Part shown: positions 17,475-26,033 of the stretch, piece after piece | Position numbering within the stretch: the first letter of the stretch is position 1 | How the letters are laid out: each line of letters begins with the position of its first letter | DNA from: Deltaproteobacteria bacterium | Lineage (GTDB): Bacteria; Desulfobacterota; Desulfobulbia; Desulfobulbales; VMSU01 | Assembly (NCBI GenBank): GCA_021782655.1 | Contig: JAJXUT010000023.1 | Span: 1-32,441, forward strand | Direction: 5' to 3' | DNA: 32,441 bases | Made by a program: the position numbers and the translations under genes | The notes under the pieces: model-generated | Seen by the model: the letters and a program-made list of their open reading frames with translations, nothing else | Database searches by the model: none | Told to the model about the DNA's origin: nothing

Positions 17475-17533
17475 TTGACAGACTCGTAATCAAGATAGCC
17501 AGTAGGATGGGGGGAGCGCGGCGCAACCCCATC
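17475..17533 (+). promoter_or_regulatory. Possible promoter element and hairpin before mlaC
   Basis: The only sizeable gap inside the mla operon holds a perfect TTGACA (17475-17480), but no good -10 at 16-18 nt. It is followed by a hairpin with arms GATGGGG/CCCCATC (17506-17533). An internal promoter or mRNA-processing site for mlaCB is possible; the evidence is weak. Confidence 0.3.
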
Positions 17534-17568
17534 AGCTGACGACGCCATCAACTTTTAAGGAATACGCC

Positions 17569-18183
17569 ATGAAGAAACTCGCCATTCTCCTGTTCACCCT
17601 GCTGCTGGCCGCCCCCGTCCTGGCCGCCGTCGATACCAACACCCCGGAGGGGATGATCAGGGGCCTCTCCGACGAGGTGATCACGATCTTAAAAACCAAC
17701 CCGGACCTGAAAAAGGGCGACGTCAAGTCGGCGGTGACCCAGATCGACGCCCAGGTGCTGACTCACTTCAACTTCCGCCACATGACCTCGCTGGCGATGG
17801 GCAAGGAGTGGCGCAAGGCCACCCCGGCCCAGCAGGATACCCTGGTCAAGGAATTCAAGGAACTCCTGGTGCGCACCTACTCCAACGCCCTGACGGTGTA
17901 CCGGAATCCCACCATCGTCTTCAAGACCTCCCGGGTGACGCCCACCGATGCCGACGCCCTGGTGCGCACCCAGGTGCTCCAGCCGGGCAACACGCCGGCA
18001 GACATCGACTATCACCTGGAAAAGACCCCCAACGGCTGGCAGGTGTTCGACGTGGTGGTGGCAGGGGTCAGCCTGGTGACCAATTACCGGGACTACTTCA
18101 CCCAGGAGGTCAGCCGCGGCGGGGTGGAGGGGGCCATTGCCTCCATGCAAGCCAAGAACGAGACCCAGGATAAGGGCAAATGA
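17569..18183 (+). CDS. mlaC: Periplasmic phospholipid carrier MlaC
   Basis: This 204-residue periplasmic protein has a cleavable signal peptide ending near LAA (about residue 20). The MlaC/Ttg2D fold regions are visible: FNFRHMTSLAMGKEWRKATP and the central LLVRTYSNAL. MlaC shuttles single phospholipids between MlaA at the outer membrane and the MlaFEDB complex. The start is supported by AAGGAAT 7 nt upstream. The stop overlaps the mlaB start by 4 nt (ATGA). Confidence 0.95.
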   Translation: MKKLAILLFTLLLAAPVLAAVDTNTPEGMIRGLSDEVITILKTNPDLKKGDVKSAVTQIDAQVLTHFNFRHMTSLAMGKEWRKATPAQQDTLVKEFKELLVRTYSNALTVYRNPTIVFKTSRVTPTDADALVRTQVLQPGNTPADIDYHLEKTPNGWQVFDVVVAGVSLVTNYRDYFTQEVSRGGVEGAIASMQAKNETQDKGK

Positions 18184-18467
18184 CTACCGGCCTCACCGGC
18201 GAGGACGGCCACTACCGGCTGGACTCGGAATTTACCTTCGTCACCGCCTCAAGGCTGTTCGAGGCCGGGGCCGAAATCATCAAGACCGGTGGCATGCTCA
18301 CCCTCGACCTTGCCGGGACGGGCGAGGCAGATTCCGCCGCCCTGGCAGTGCTCTTGGGCTGGCGGCGGTTGTCGGGGACCAAGGGCCTGCGGCTCGTCAA
18401 CCCCCCTCCCGGCCTGCGCGCCCTGGCTCAACTCTACGGGGCGGCGGAGCTCATCTTCCCCGACTGA
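18180..18467 (+). CDS. mlaB: STAS-domain protein MlaB
   Basis: This 95-residue protein is a single STAS domain, with the conserved turn TGEADSAALAVLLGW around the usual phospho-acceptor-type Ser. MlaB binds MlaF in the cytoplasm and is needed for assembly and activity of the transporter. Although divergent, its length and its ATGA overlap with mlaC make the assignment secure. It is the last gene of the operon; a palindromic repeat follows. Confidence 0.9.
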   Translation: MTTGLTGEDGHYRLDSEFTFVTASRLFEAGAEIIKTGGMLTLDLAGTGEADSAALAVLLGWRRLSGTKGLRLVNPPPGLRALAQLYGAAELIFPD

Positions 18468-18485
18468 CTTTCCTCTTCTTAAGGT

Positions 18486-18616
18486 TGATGGCGTCGCCCA
18501 AAGGCCGAGCTACGGCGTTGCGGGGCGGTTTGGCTCGTTCGGCATACCATAATTATTGCCTCACTCGCCAAACACACCCCGCGCCTTGTATCTCGGCCCT
18601 TTTGCTTAGCCATCGG
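18486..18616 (-). repeat. Long imperfect palindromic repeat, copy 2
   Basis: This element of about 131 bp, read on the minus strand, matches the repeat at 9372-9496 over most of its length. Shared blocks include GGCTAAGCAAAAGGGCCGA, CAAGGCGCGGGGTG and AGCCAAACCGCCCCGCAACG. The differences cluster in the central loop. It fills the gap between the convergent ends of mlaB and the glycosyltransferase-like gene and may act there as a bidirectional stem-loop. Confidence 0.8.
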
Positions 18617-18635
18617 TTGCCTTTTTGCGGGATCA

Positions 18636-20195
18636 TCAAGGTTTTCTCATCAGCAGCGCCCAGGGAAATCGCCAAACTACCTGATAGTTGTTCAATATCC
18701 ACGATCCCAGCCGGTCGTTGGCGGAAAGCAGGGGGATAAAGATCAGGACGTAGATATCTGCTCTCCTGCTCAAGACATCGATCACCTCTTCCGCCTGTTG
18801 CCTGGTATTGAAATTAGGGGAGATGAACAGGTTGTAAGGGGTGGGATTGCGGCGCTGGGTCCAAAAGTTGATTTCTGGGTTGTATTCGGTGCAGAAGAGC
18901 GAGTCCTCTCGCGGCACCACCTTCTCGATGGCATCAATAACCAACTGCATGGAAGACTCCGTCGAACGGGCAGGCACGGTCAAGGTTCCCGCCGGCCCGG
19001 AGACTTGCACCTTATCCATGGCGCCTATCCGGCGGTAATTCCCCGCCGCGTACGCCACGCCGAGGCAGATCATCCCCACGGCCAGGGCCTGGCCGGCCAA
19101 TCTCCGCCGCCGATCACCGCGCTCCATCCCCGCGCCGCTAAAGGCCGCCACGACCACCAGGAACAGGGGCGCGGCCCAAATCAGATTGGTCTGGGCCAGC
19201 CGATGCAGACAGCCTCCGACAAAGGCCAACCAGCCGGCAAAAAGCAGGCCGGAGACGGCGGCGCGGCCACCGGCTCGCGGCTCCACGGCTAAAATCACGA
19301 CGGCGGCTACCGGCAGCAGTGGCAAGACGAGCGAGAAGACCGTCTGGGCCAGGGTGTAGTCCGCATAGAGCTTAAGGCTGCTGCGCCAGGCCGGGGAACC
19401 GATCTCCTGCCAGCCAAGCCCCAGCAGGGAGCCAGTATTGCCGGGGCTGCCGCGGTAGCGGGTGGCGGGAAAGATCAGCCACTGGTAGATCAGCTCGGAG
19501 AGGGGGACATGCGGGAGCAGGTAGAGGGCGAAACCGGCCGCCACTGTGGCGCCGCCCACAAGCCAGGCGAGGAAGAGGCATTTTCGCAACCTCCGGTCAT
19601 CAATCAGCGGGAAAAACAAAACCAAAAGCGCCACCGCCAGATAGCCGCCCTGATCCTGCATGGTAAAGCAAGCAAGGGCAATCAAGGCCCCCGCCGCCAT
19701 CCCCCACCGCCAGGGAGGGCGGCCACTGTACGCCCGCAGCAGGCACGACAGGGCGAGGAGTTGCAGGATGTCAACCAGCCAGTGATGGCTGGGCAGCATC
19801 CATTGCAAGACCCCGAAGGGAATCAGAAACGAGGCCAGCGCCCAGCGGGCCAGGGTGCTGCGGGTCAGACGGCGGAGCAGGTCATCACCGGCGGCGATCA
19901 AGCAAACGGCATAGACCAGGGCCAGGAGCCGCTCGGCGAAGAAGTTGGGGCCGAACAACTTAAAGAAGAGGGCGGTGGGCAGAAAAGATAGGGGCGGGAA
20001 GATCTCGAAAAAATCCCGGCCAGGAAGCTGACCGAGGAATATCCGCCAGCCGCCCATCAGGGCCACGCCCTCGTCGCCATGTATATAACCGAAATCAAAC
20101 AGGCGCCGGGCGTAAAACACCCCTCCCAGCAGCAGGCAGCAGGCGGCAAGATAATGACGGGGGCGGGCCCGCAGTCGGTTGACGATGGCACGCAT
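18636..20195 (-). CDS. Polytopic membrane protein, GT-C glycosyltransferase-like
   Basis: This 519-residue inner-membrane protein has about ten hydrophobic helices and a soluble C-terminal part (about 400-519). The first periplasmic loop contains YIHGDEG (D41, E42), matching the acidic motif by which GT-C enzymes (ArnT/PMT/family 39-like) contact lipid-linked sugar donors. Such proteins transfer a sugar from a polyprenyl-phosphate carrier to lipid, protein or glycan. No closer family was recognised. It follows hypE by 13 bp on the same strand, so it is probably co-transcribed with hypCDE, although no functional link is apparent. Confidence 0.65.
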   Translation of the reverse strand: MRAIVNRLRARPRHYLAACCLLLGGVFYARRLFDFGYIHGDEGVALMGGWRIFLGQLPGRDFFEIFPPLSFLPTALFFKLFGPNFFAERLLALVYAVCLIAAGDDLLRRLTRSTLARWALASFLIPFGVLQWMLPSHHWLVDILQLLALSCLLRAYSGRPPWRWGMAAGALIALACFTMQDQGGYLAVALLVLFFPLIDDRRLRKCLFLAWLVGGATVAAGFALYLLPHVPLSELIYQWLIFPATRYRGSPGNTGSLLGLGWQEIGSPAWRSSLKLYADYTLAQTVFSLVLPLLPVAAVVILAVEPRAGGRAAVSGLLFAGWLAFVGGCLHRLAQTNLIWAAPLFLVVVAAFSGAGMERGDRRRRLAGQALAVGMICLGVAYAAGNYRRIGAMDKVQVSGPAGTLTVPARSTESSMQLVIDAIEKVVPREDSLFCTEYNPEINFWTQRRNPTPYNLFISPNFNTRQQAEEVIDVLSRRADIYVLIFIPLLSANDRLGSWILNNYQVVWRFPWALLMRKP

Positions 20196-20208
20196 CTGGT
20201 TCGCGAGC

Positions 20209-21285
20209 TCAGCAGATGCGGGGCAACTGTTCGGCCACCGGCATCTCCAAGAGCCTCTTCACCCCCAGCCCGGTGCGCAGGGCCACCAGGCCGGGATGCT
20301 CGTCCACCACCTGACCGATGATCCGGGCCTCACGGCCCAAGGGGTGGCCCTTAATGGCGGCCAGGAGCGGCTCGGCGTCCTCGCGGGCAACCACGGCCAG
20401 CAGCTTGCCCTCGTTGGCCACGGTCAGGGGGTCGAGGCCCAGGGCCTCACAGGCCCCCCGCACCGCAGGGGCGACCGGCAACGAGTCCTCCTCCACCACA
20501 ATGCCCAGGCGAGAGCTGGCGGCGAACTCATTTAGGCTGGTGGCCACCCCGCCCCGGGTAGGGTCGCGCAACACCCGGATCCGGCTGGAGGCGGCAAGCA
20601 TCACGGCCACCAGGTTATAAAGGGCGGCGGTGTCGGAGCGAATCTGGCTGATGAAGGACAACCGCTCCCGGCAGGTCAGCACCGCCAGTCCGTGATCCCC
20701 CACCGTGCCGGAGACAATGACCACATCCCCGGATCGGATGCGGCTGGCGTCCAGTTCCAGACCCTCGGGAACCACCCCCACCCCCGAGGTGTTGATGAAC
20801 AGCTTGTCGCATTTGCCCCTGGGCACCACCTTGGTGTCGCCGGTGACCACCTGCACCCCGGCCTCCCGCGCCGCCCGTTCCATGCTGTCCAGGATGCGCT
20901 CCAGGGTGGCAAACGGCAGACCCTCCTCCAGCACCAGGCCCAGGCTCAGGAAAAGGGGCCGGGCCCCGGACATGGCCACGTCGTTAACGGTGCCGTTGAT
21001 GGCCAGCTCGCCGATGTCGCCGCCCGGAAAGATGAGGGGATCGACCACGTAGGTGTCGGTGCTGAAGGCCAGGCGGCCGGGCGGCAGGGTCAGGATCGCC
21101 TGGTCGTGCAGCCGGGTTAGGGCCGGGTTGGCGAACCGGGGCAGGATGAGCGCGCCGATCAGCTCGGCGGACAGCCGTCCCCCGGCCCCGTGGGCCAGCA
21201 ACACCTGCTCGCGGCGGGTGAAGGGCAACGGGCAGGCCAAGCCGCCCGTCAGGGCCGGGTTCTTGTTGTCGGGGCCATCATCCAT
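20209..21285 (-). CDS. hypE: Hydrogenase maturation protein HypE
   Basis: This 358-residue protein belongs to the PurM/AIR synthetase-like family. It ATP-dependently dehydrates a carbamoyl group on its own C-terminal cysteine to a thiocyanate, the source of the cyanide ligands of the [NiFe]-hydrogenase iron. The start region has LAHGAGGR, the middle has AINGTVNDVAMSGA and RDPTRGGVA, and the protein ends in PRIC, the required C-terminal Cys. The ATG at 21285 is chosen; the frame is open further upstream into hypD. It lies 11 bp after the hypD stop. Confidence 0.96.
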   Translation of the reverse strand: MDDGPDNKNPALTGGLACPLPFTRREQVLLAHGAGGRLSAELIGALILPRFANPALTRLHDQAILTLPPGRLAFSTDTYVVDPLIFPGGDIGELAINGTVNDVAMSGARPLFLSLGLVLEEGLPFATLERILDSMERAAREAGVQVVTGDTKVVPRGKCDKLFINTSGVGVVPEGLELDASRIRSGDVVIVSGTVGDHGLAVLTCRERLSFISQIRSDTAALYNLVAVMLAASSRIRVLRDPTRGGVATSLNEFAASSRLGIVVEEDSLPVAPAVRGACEALGLDPLTVANEGKLLAVVAREDAEPLLAAIKGHPLGREARIIGQVVDEHPGLVALRTGLGVKRLLEMPVAEQLPRIC

Positions 21286-21296
21286 GGTTTTCGCAA

Positions 21297-22385
21297 TCAC
21301 AGCCGTTGGTAGTGGAAGTAGGCGGCGCAGGCGCCTTCGCTGGAGACCATGGTGGCGCCCAGGGGATGCTCGGGCCGGCAGCCGGCGCCAAAGGCGGGGC
21401 ATTCGTCGGGCCTCTTGATTCCCTGTAGCACCAGGCCGCTGATGCAGAGAGGCGACTCCTCCGGGGTAATGGCGGCCACCTCAAATTTGCGGGCCGCGTC
21501 AAAGGCGGCGAACTCCTCCCTCAACCCCAGGCCGCTGGCCGGCAGCAGGCCGATGCCGCGCCACTTCTGATCCCGGACGGCGAAAACCTTCTCCACCATC
21601 CCCCAGGCCAGGGGGTTGCCAGCCGGCCGCACCGAACGCTGATACTGATTCTCCACCCGGTGCTCGCCCGCCTCGAGCTGGCGAAGCACCATCACCAGCC
21701 CCTCCAGGATGTCGTTGGGCTCCAAGCCAGTGACCACGATCGGCACCCGGTAGTCCCGGCTGATGGCCTCGTAGTCGGCAAGGCCAGTCACGGTGCAGAC
21801 ATGCCCCGCCGCCAGGTAGCCCTGCACCCGGTTGTCCGGGGCCCCGAGCAGGGCCCGCATGGCCGGAGGCACCAAGACGTGACAGACCAGGAGGCTAAAA
21901 TTGTCGAGTCCCTCCCGGGCAGCCAGGGACACGGCCATGGCGTTGCCAGGGGCGGTGGTCTCGAAACCGATGGCCAAAAACACCACCTGCTGGCCAGGAT
22001 TTTCCCGGGCGATTTGCAGCGCCTCCAGGGGTGAATAGACGATCCGCAAATCGCCGCCCTGGGCTCGGGCGGTGATCAGGTCCTGATGGCTGCCCGGCAC
22101 CCGCAGCATGTCCCCAAAACTACACAAAATCGTCTCTGGTCGCCGGGCGATGGCGATTGCCTGGTCGATGACCTCTATGGGGGTGACGCATACCGGGCAG
22201 CCAGGGCCGTGGACCAGCCGCACCTGGGGGGGGAGGGCCTGATCGATGCCGCTGCGGACGATGGCGTGGGTCTGGCCACCGCAGACCTCCATGATCACCC
22301 AAGGCGCGGTGACCAGGAACTTGATCTCCGCGCATAGCCGCCTGGCGATGGCCGGGTCCCTAAACTCACTCACGTACCTGGTCAT
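21297..22385 (-). CDS. hypD: Hydrogenase maturation protein HypD
   Basis: This 362-residue Fe-S scaffold assembles the Fe(CN)2CO unit together with HypC and HypE. The conserved cysteine elements are all present: [20 protein letters not shown], and the C-terminal cluster-binding region with [15 protein letters not shown] and EGACAAY. The ATG at 22385 overlaps the hypC stop (ATGA) and starts the protein at [10 protein letters not shown], which fits the family. An open frame continues upstream through the hypC region but is not used. Confidence 0.97.
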   Translation of the reverse strand: MTRYVSEFRDPAIARRLCAEIKFLVTAPWVIMEVCGGQTHAIVRSGIDQALPPQVRLVHGPGCPVCVTPIEVIDQAIAIARRPETILCSFGDMLRVPGSHQDLITARAQGGDLRIVYSPLEALQIARENPGQQVVFLAIGFETTAPGNAMAVSLAAREGLDNFSLLVCHVLVPPAMRALLGAPDNRVQGYLAAGHVCTVTGLADYEAISRDYRVPIVVTGLEPNDILEGLVMVLRQLEAGEHRVENQYQRSVRPAGNPLAWGMVEKVFAVRDQKWRGIGLLPASGLGLREEFAAFDAARKFEVAAITPEESPLCISGLVLQGIKRPDECPAFGAGCRPEHPLGATMVSSEGACAAYFHYQRL

Positions 22386-22630
22386 CTCGGACGGATCTCC
22401 TCGACCTTGTCCAGCAGCTCCCGCCACAGCTCCAGGGTTTTCTGCGCCTCCTCCTCGTCTAGGATCGACAGGGCGAAGCCGGCGTGCACCACCGTGTACT
22501 GCCCCAGCCTGATCTCGGGCACGTACTCCAGGCAGACCCGGGAAACGGCGCCCTCGTAGTCCACCTCGCCCATGCTCACGCCCGCCTCCTGATAGATACG
22601 GACCACCTTGCCGGGGATTGCCAGGCACAT
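22382..22630 (-). CDS. hypC: Hydrogenase maturation chaperone HypC
   Basis: This 82-residue small chaperone begins MCLAIPGKV, with the essential N-terminal Cys after removal of Met. It carries the Fe(CN)2CO group between HypD and the hydrogenase large-subunit precursor. GAGGG about 8 nt upstream supports the start, and a good sigma70 promoter lies 60 bp upstream. It is the first gene of hypC-hypD-hypE-membrane protein. hypA, hypB, hypF and hydrogenase structural genes are not in this window. Confidence 0.96.
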   Translation of the reverse strand: MCLAIPGKVVRIYQEAGVSMGEVDYEGAVSRVCLEYVPEIRLGQYTVVHAGFALSILDEEEAQKTLELWRELLDKVEEIRPR

Positions 22631-22689
22631 ACGTTACGCCCTCTAAATTAGCGATTACCGGGGCCACGGGCCGCCGCTCGCCGTTGGCT

Positions 22690-22718
22690 ACCATAACCAA
22701 AAGCAGCGGGGGCGTCAA
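22690..22718 (-). promoter_or_regulatory. Sigma70-type promoter of the hyp operon
   Basis: On the minus strand, TTGACG (22713-22718) and TATGGT (22690-22695) are separated by 17 nt. The element is divergent from the GAPDH promoter 42 bp away, so one regulator could influence both. Confidence 0.6.
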
Positions 22719-22759
22719 TCTCGGCCAGGGCCAGGCCCGGCCAATCGCCGGCATTTTTT

Positions 22760-22788
22760 TTGTCAGCCTCTGGCAAGTATGGTATAAC
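22760..22788 (+). promoter_or_regulatory. Sigma70-type promoter of the GAPDH gene
   Basis: TTGTCA (22760-22765) and TATAAC (22783-22788) are separated by 17 nt. The likely transcription start is about 28 nt before the ATG. The short leader is pyrimidine-rich and lacks a clear Shine-Dalgarno. Confidence 0.65.
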
Positions 22789-22823
22789 GGCACCGCGCTT
22801 TAATCCACCCGCCCCTCCCGACC

Positions 22824-23834
22824 ATGACAATCAGAATCACGATCAACGGCTTTGGCAGAATCGGCCGCGAGCTGACCAAAATTATCACCTCCAGCCCGGA
22901 GACGGATATTGAGCTGGTGGCGATCAACTCGCGGGAGGATATCTCCCTGGCGGCCCATCTCCTCCGCCACGACAGCAACCACGGCGGCTTCGGCCCGCCG
23001 GTGACAACAGCGGACGACAGGCTGTTGATCGGTGGCCAGCCGGTAATCTTCTTGAGCCAACCCGACCCGGCCCGGCTGCCCTGGCGGCAGTTGGGGGTCG
23101 AACTGGTGATCGAGAGCAGCGGTAAGTTCGTGGGCCGCGTCCAGGCGGGGCGCCATCTTGAGGCCGGTAGCCGCCGGGTGCTGATCACCGCCGCCGCCCC
23201 TGACCCAGATGTCACCCTCTGCCTGGGGGTGAACCAAGCCCGTTACCGGCCCGAACGCCACCTAATCGTCAGCGCCAGCAGTTGCACCACCAACTGCGTG
23301 GCCCCGGTGGCCAAGCTGCTGCACGATCGCTTCCAGCTTAAGGCCCTGTTCGTGACCTTCCTGCACTCCTACACCAGCGGCCAGCCCCTGTTGGACGCCG
23401 GCGGGCCGGATCTCCGGCTGATGCGCGCCGCCGGCCTAAACCTGATCCCGGCCAGCACCAGCGCCGCGCGGCAGGTACCCCTGGTGCTGCCCGAACTGGC
23501 CGGCAGGTTCCACGCCCTCTCCGTCCGGGTGCCGACCCCGGAGGCGCATCTGGCCTCGCTTTCCGCCTTTACCTCTCGGCCCGTCAAGGCCTCCGAGGTG
23601 GTGGCCGCCTTTAGAGAGGCGGCGGCGGGCGAGATGGCGGGGATCGTCGCCGTCAGCGAGGCCCCCCTGGCGAGTTGCGACCTTCGGGGGGTCTCTGCCT
23701 CCTCGATCCTCGACCCCGAGAGCGTCAAGGTTGTGGGTGGCAAGCTGATCCAGCTCCTGGTCTGGCACGACAACGAATCTTCCTATTGCCAACGGGTTGT
23801 CGATCTTGTTAGATATATGGTGGCACACCCGTGA
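22824..23834 (+). CDS. Glyceraldehyde-3-phosphate dehydrogenase-like protein, divergent
   Basis: This 336-residue protein of the phosphorylating GAPDH family has the Rossmann start INGFGRIGR, the catalytic Cys154 in SSCTTNC and His181. It departs from housekeeping enzymes. The NAD-selecting Asp after AIN is Ser-Arg (S36, R37), as expected for NADP use. The usual TNDQ is TSGQ, STGAAK is STSAAR, and the WYDNEWGYS region is WHDNESSYC. It may be an anabolic or NADP-linked GAPDH, an erythrose-4-phosphate dehydrogenase relative, or a paralogue with another substrate. A good promoter lies immediately upstream; the next gene, 70 bp downstream, is unrelated in function. Confidence 0.88.
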   Translation: MTIRITINGFGRIGRELTKIITSSPETDIELVAINSREDISLAAHLLRHDSNHGGFGPPVTTADDRLLIGGQPVIFLSQPDPARLPWRQLGVELVIESSGKFVGRVQAGRHLEAGSRRVLITAAAPDPDVTLCLGVNQARYRPERHLIVSASSCTTNCVAPVAKLLHDRFQLKALFVTFLHSYTSGQPLLDAGGPDLRLMRAAGLNLIPASTSAARQVPLVLPELAGRFHALSVRVPTPEAHLASLSAFTSRPVKASEVVAAFREAAAGEMAGIVAVSEAPLASCDLRGVSASSILDPESVKVVGGKLIQLLVWHDNESSYCQRVVDLVRYMVAHP

Positions 23835-23904
23835 TTTTGAAGGCCTGGCGACACCACCGGGCGGCCGTTATCCCAGGAATCAACCTACACCCAAAGGAAA
23901 ATCC

Positions 23905-24864
23905 ATGTCCAGACCCCGCATCGCTCGCACCCTGACCCTGCTGCTTGTCCCCCTCCTGACCCTGGCCTTGGCGGCTGGTTGCGGCAAGGTTGACAAACAG
24001 AAGGAGTACGCCGCCCTGATCAACAATGTTCCCCTCACCAGGGCCGAACTGGCCGCCGAGATGAAGCGGGTCTCCGAGCGCTTCTACAACGCGGCGCCGA
24101 TGGCCAAGGAGCAGGAATCCCAATTGGAAAAGCAGATCCTAGACATCATAATCGGCGGCGAACTGCTCTACCAGGCCAGCGAGAAGGAAGGCATCAGGGT
24201 CAGCGACCAGGAGGTCAAGGAGGAGATGGCCAAGAGCAAGCAGGCCTTCCCTGACACCAAGAAGTTCAAGAACACCTTCACCGACAAGGATATCAAGAAA
24301 AAGATCGCCATTGACAAGTTCATCGCCGAAAAATTCGCCAAACCGACGGTAATCACCGACGAGCAGACCAAGGAATACTACAACAACAACGCAAGCGAGT
24401 TCACCATGCCGGAGCAGGTGCTGGTCAGCCAGATCCTAATCAAGGTAGGCGAGGATGCCAGCAAGGAACTGAAGGGCAAGGCCGAGGCCAAACTCAAGGA
24501 GATCCAGGCAGCGCTGGCCAAGGGCAAGGACTTCGCGGAGTTGGCCAAGAAGTACTCCGACGACAAGGCCAGCGCCGTCAACGGTGGGATCATGGGCTTT
24601 CTGGCCAAGGGTCAGGCCGACAAGGACATCGAGGAGGCGGTCTTCGGGCTAAAGCAGGACAAGACCACCGTTGTCAAGGACAAACAGGGCTATCACCTGC
24701 TCAAGTCGCTAGATCACAAGCAGAAGAAGGTCATCCCCTACGAGGAGGTGGCCGAGAAGATTCGCGCCCTGTTGAAGCAGCAGGAGGTGCAGAAGAAGAT
24801 CGACGCCTTCATCAAGGACGCCAAGAAGCAGTCCAAGATCGAAATCATGCCCCCTCCGAAGTGA
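23905..24864 (+). CDS. Parvulin-type peptidyl-prolyl isomerase lipoprotein
   Basis: This 319-residue SurA/PrsA-like envelope foldase has a signal peptide ending in the lipobox LAAGC (C26). A Lys/Glu-rich helical SurA-N-like region (about 35-165) follows, then a parvulin PPIase domain (about 170-260). The latter has VLVSQILIKV, KDFAELAKKYSDD, the GGIMGFLAKG turn and GYHLLKSLDHK, all typical of the fold. It would catalyse prolyl isomerisation and chaperone exported proteins while anchored to a membrane. AAAGGAAA precedes the ATG at 23905. It ends 19 bp before the cNMP-domain histidine kinase, which may be co-transcribed. Confidence 0.93.
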   Translation: MSRPRIARTLTLLLVPLLTLALAAGCGKVDKQKEYAALINNVPLTRAELAAEMKRVSERFYNAAPMAKEQESQLEKQILDIIIGGELLYQASEKEGIRVSDQEVKEEMAKSKQAFPDTKKFKNTFTDKDIKKKIAIDKFIAEKFAKPTVITDEQTKEYYNNNASEFTMPEQVLVSQILIKVGEDASKELKGKAEAKLKEIQAALAKGKDFAELAKKYSDDKASAVNGGIMGFLAKGQADKDIEEAVFGLKQDKTTVVKDKQGYHLLKSLDHKQKKVIPYEEVAEKIRALLKQQEVQKKIDAFIKDAKKQSKIEIMPPPK

Positions 24865-24883
24865 GGTCGGGGTGCGTCAGGGC

Positions 24884-25969
24884 ATGGACAGCCAGGAAAG
24901 AGTCTCCTTACTGACGCGGCTTGATCTCTTCCGAGCCCTGAGCGAAGAGGAGTTGCGGAACCTGGCCCTAGCCATGGCCGAGGTCGAGTTTCCCGCCGGG
25001 GCGACGGTCTGCGCCGAGGGCGATCCCGGCGCCGATCTGTTCGTGCTCCTCTCCGGCGAGTTACAAGTATTCAAGCATCACCGGCTGATCACCACCCTCA
25101 CCCCCATCGACTACCTGGGCGAGATGGCGTTGATCGAGGATCAGCCCCGTTCCGCCACCGTGGTCAGCGTAAGCGCCTCCCGGCTCCTGCGGCTGGCCGT
25201 CTCTCAGTTTAATCGCGCCCTGGCCAGCCAACCCCAGGCCCAGGTGGCCATGATGCGCACCTTGAGCCGGCGCCTGCGCCGCAACACCGAACTGCTGGCC
25301 CAGGAGTACGAGAAGGCCAACATCCTGATTCACGACATGAAAAACGGGATGACCGCCTTTTTACTGCTCGACCTCCTGGAGGCGGAAGGGCTGTCTCCCT
25401 ACGGGGTCGAACTGCTGGCCCTGCTGAAGAAAGGCCGCTGCGAGGTTACCGCCCTGATGGACGAGGCCCTAGCCAACGCCAAGCGCCTGCAATTCACCAA
25501 GGAGCGCCCACGCAACTCCCTGGCCGGCTTACTGGCCGACCTGCGAGTGACGCTATCACGCCATCCCGACCTGCGGGACAAGCCGCTCCTGGTGGAGGGA
25601 GCCGACACCGTTCCCGAATTGCCCTTCAACCGCATCGACATCGGCCGGGTGATCACCAACCTGGTGCTGAACGCCGGCCAGGCCAGCCCCAGCGGCAGCC
25701 CCATCGCCATCCGTCTTTCGGCCAGCCGGGACTGGGCCACGGTCGAGGTCGTGGACCAGGGTCACGGCGTCCCGGAGACGATCCGCGACCTAGTATTCCT
25801 ACCAAATTTCACCACCAAGGACCACGGCCACGGCCTGGGGCTCGCCTCCTGCAAGGAAATCGTGGAGACCGTCCACGGAGGCACGCTCTCGCTTACGAGC
25901 AACCCAGACCGGGGCGCCACCTTTCGTTTCACCTTGCCGCTCGCCCTTAGTCTCGCCGCCGTTTGCTAA
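24884..25969 (+). CDS. Cyclic-nucleotide-domain histidine kinase (orphan)
   Basis: This 361-residue soluble kinase has an N-terminal cNMP-binding (CRP-like) domain (about 10-125). It shows the FPAGATVCAEGDPGADLFVL and YLGEMALIEDQPRSATV turns. A phospho-acceptor helix follows with H150 in LIHDMKN. The C-terminal HATPase domain shows the N box (NLVLNAGQAS), G1 (VDQGHGVP), F box (PNFTTK) and G2 (GHGLGLASC). There is no transmembrane segment, and no response regulator is adjacent. The ligand may be a cyclic nucleotide, but the exact phosphate-cassette Arg context (QPRSATV) alone does not prove it. The ATG at 24884 is preferred; a GTG at 24872 is the alternative. A strong terminator lies 140 bp downstream. 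Confidence 0.9.
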   Translation: MDSQERVSLLTRLDLFRALSEEELRNLALAMAEVEFPAGATVCAEGDPGADLFVLLSGELQVFKHHRLITTLTPIDYLGEMALIEDQPRSATVVSVSASRLLRLAVSQFNRALASQPQAQVAMMRTLSRRLRRNTELLAQEYEKANILIHDMKNGMTAFLLLDLLEAEGLSPYGVELLALLKKGRCEVTALMDEALANAKRLQFTKERPRNSLAGLLADLRVTLSRHPDLRDKPLLVEGADTVPELPFNRIDIGRVITNLVLNAGQASPSGSPIAIRLSASRDWATVEVVDQGHGVPETIRDLVFLPNFTTKDHGHGLGLASCKEIVETVHGGTLSLTSNPDRGATFRFTLPLALSLAAVC

Positions 25970-26033
25970 TCAACGTTGAGGCCTCAGGCACTACTTAAAG
26001 CCGATGAGGTTGGACGGGCTAGAGGAATGCCCC

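Noticed and set aside
19509-19991. Open frame opposite the membrane glycosyltransferase-like gene
   Set aside because: It has Gln/Arg/Gly-rich shadow composition and no start signal. The minus-strand frame has clear membrane helices and a GT-C motif.
21297-22793. HypD frame extended to 22793 as an N-terminal fusion
   Set aside because: The extension overlaps hypC and the promoter region and has shadow composition. The ATGA junction and family start fit the ATG at 22385.
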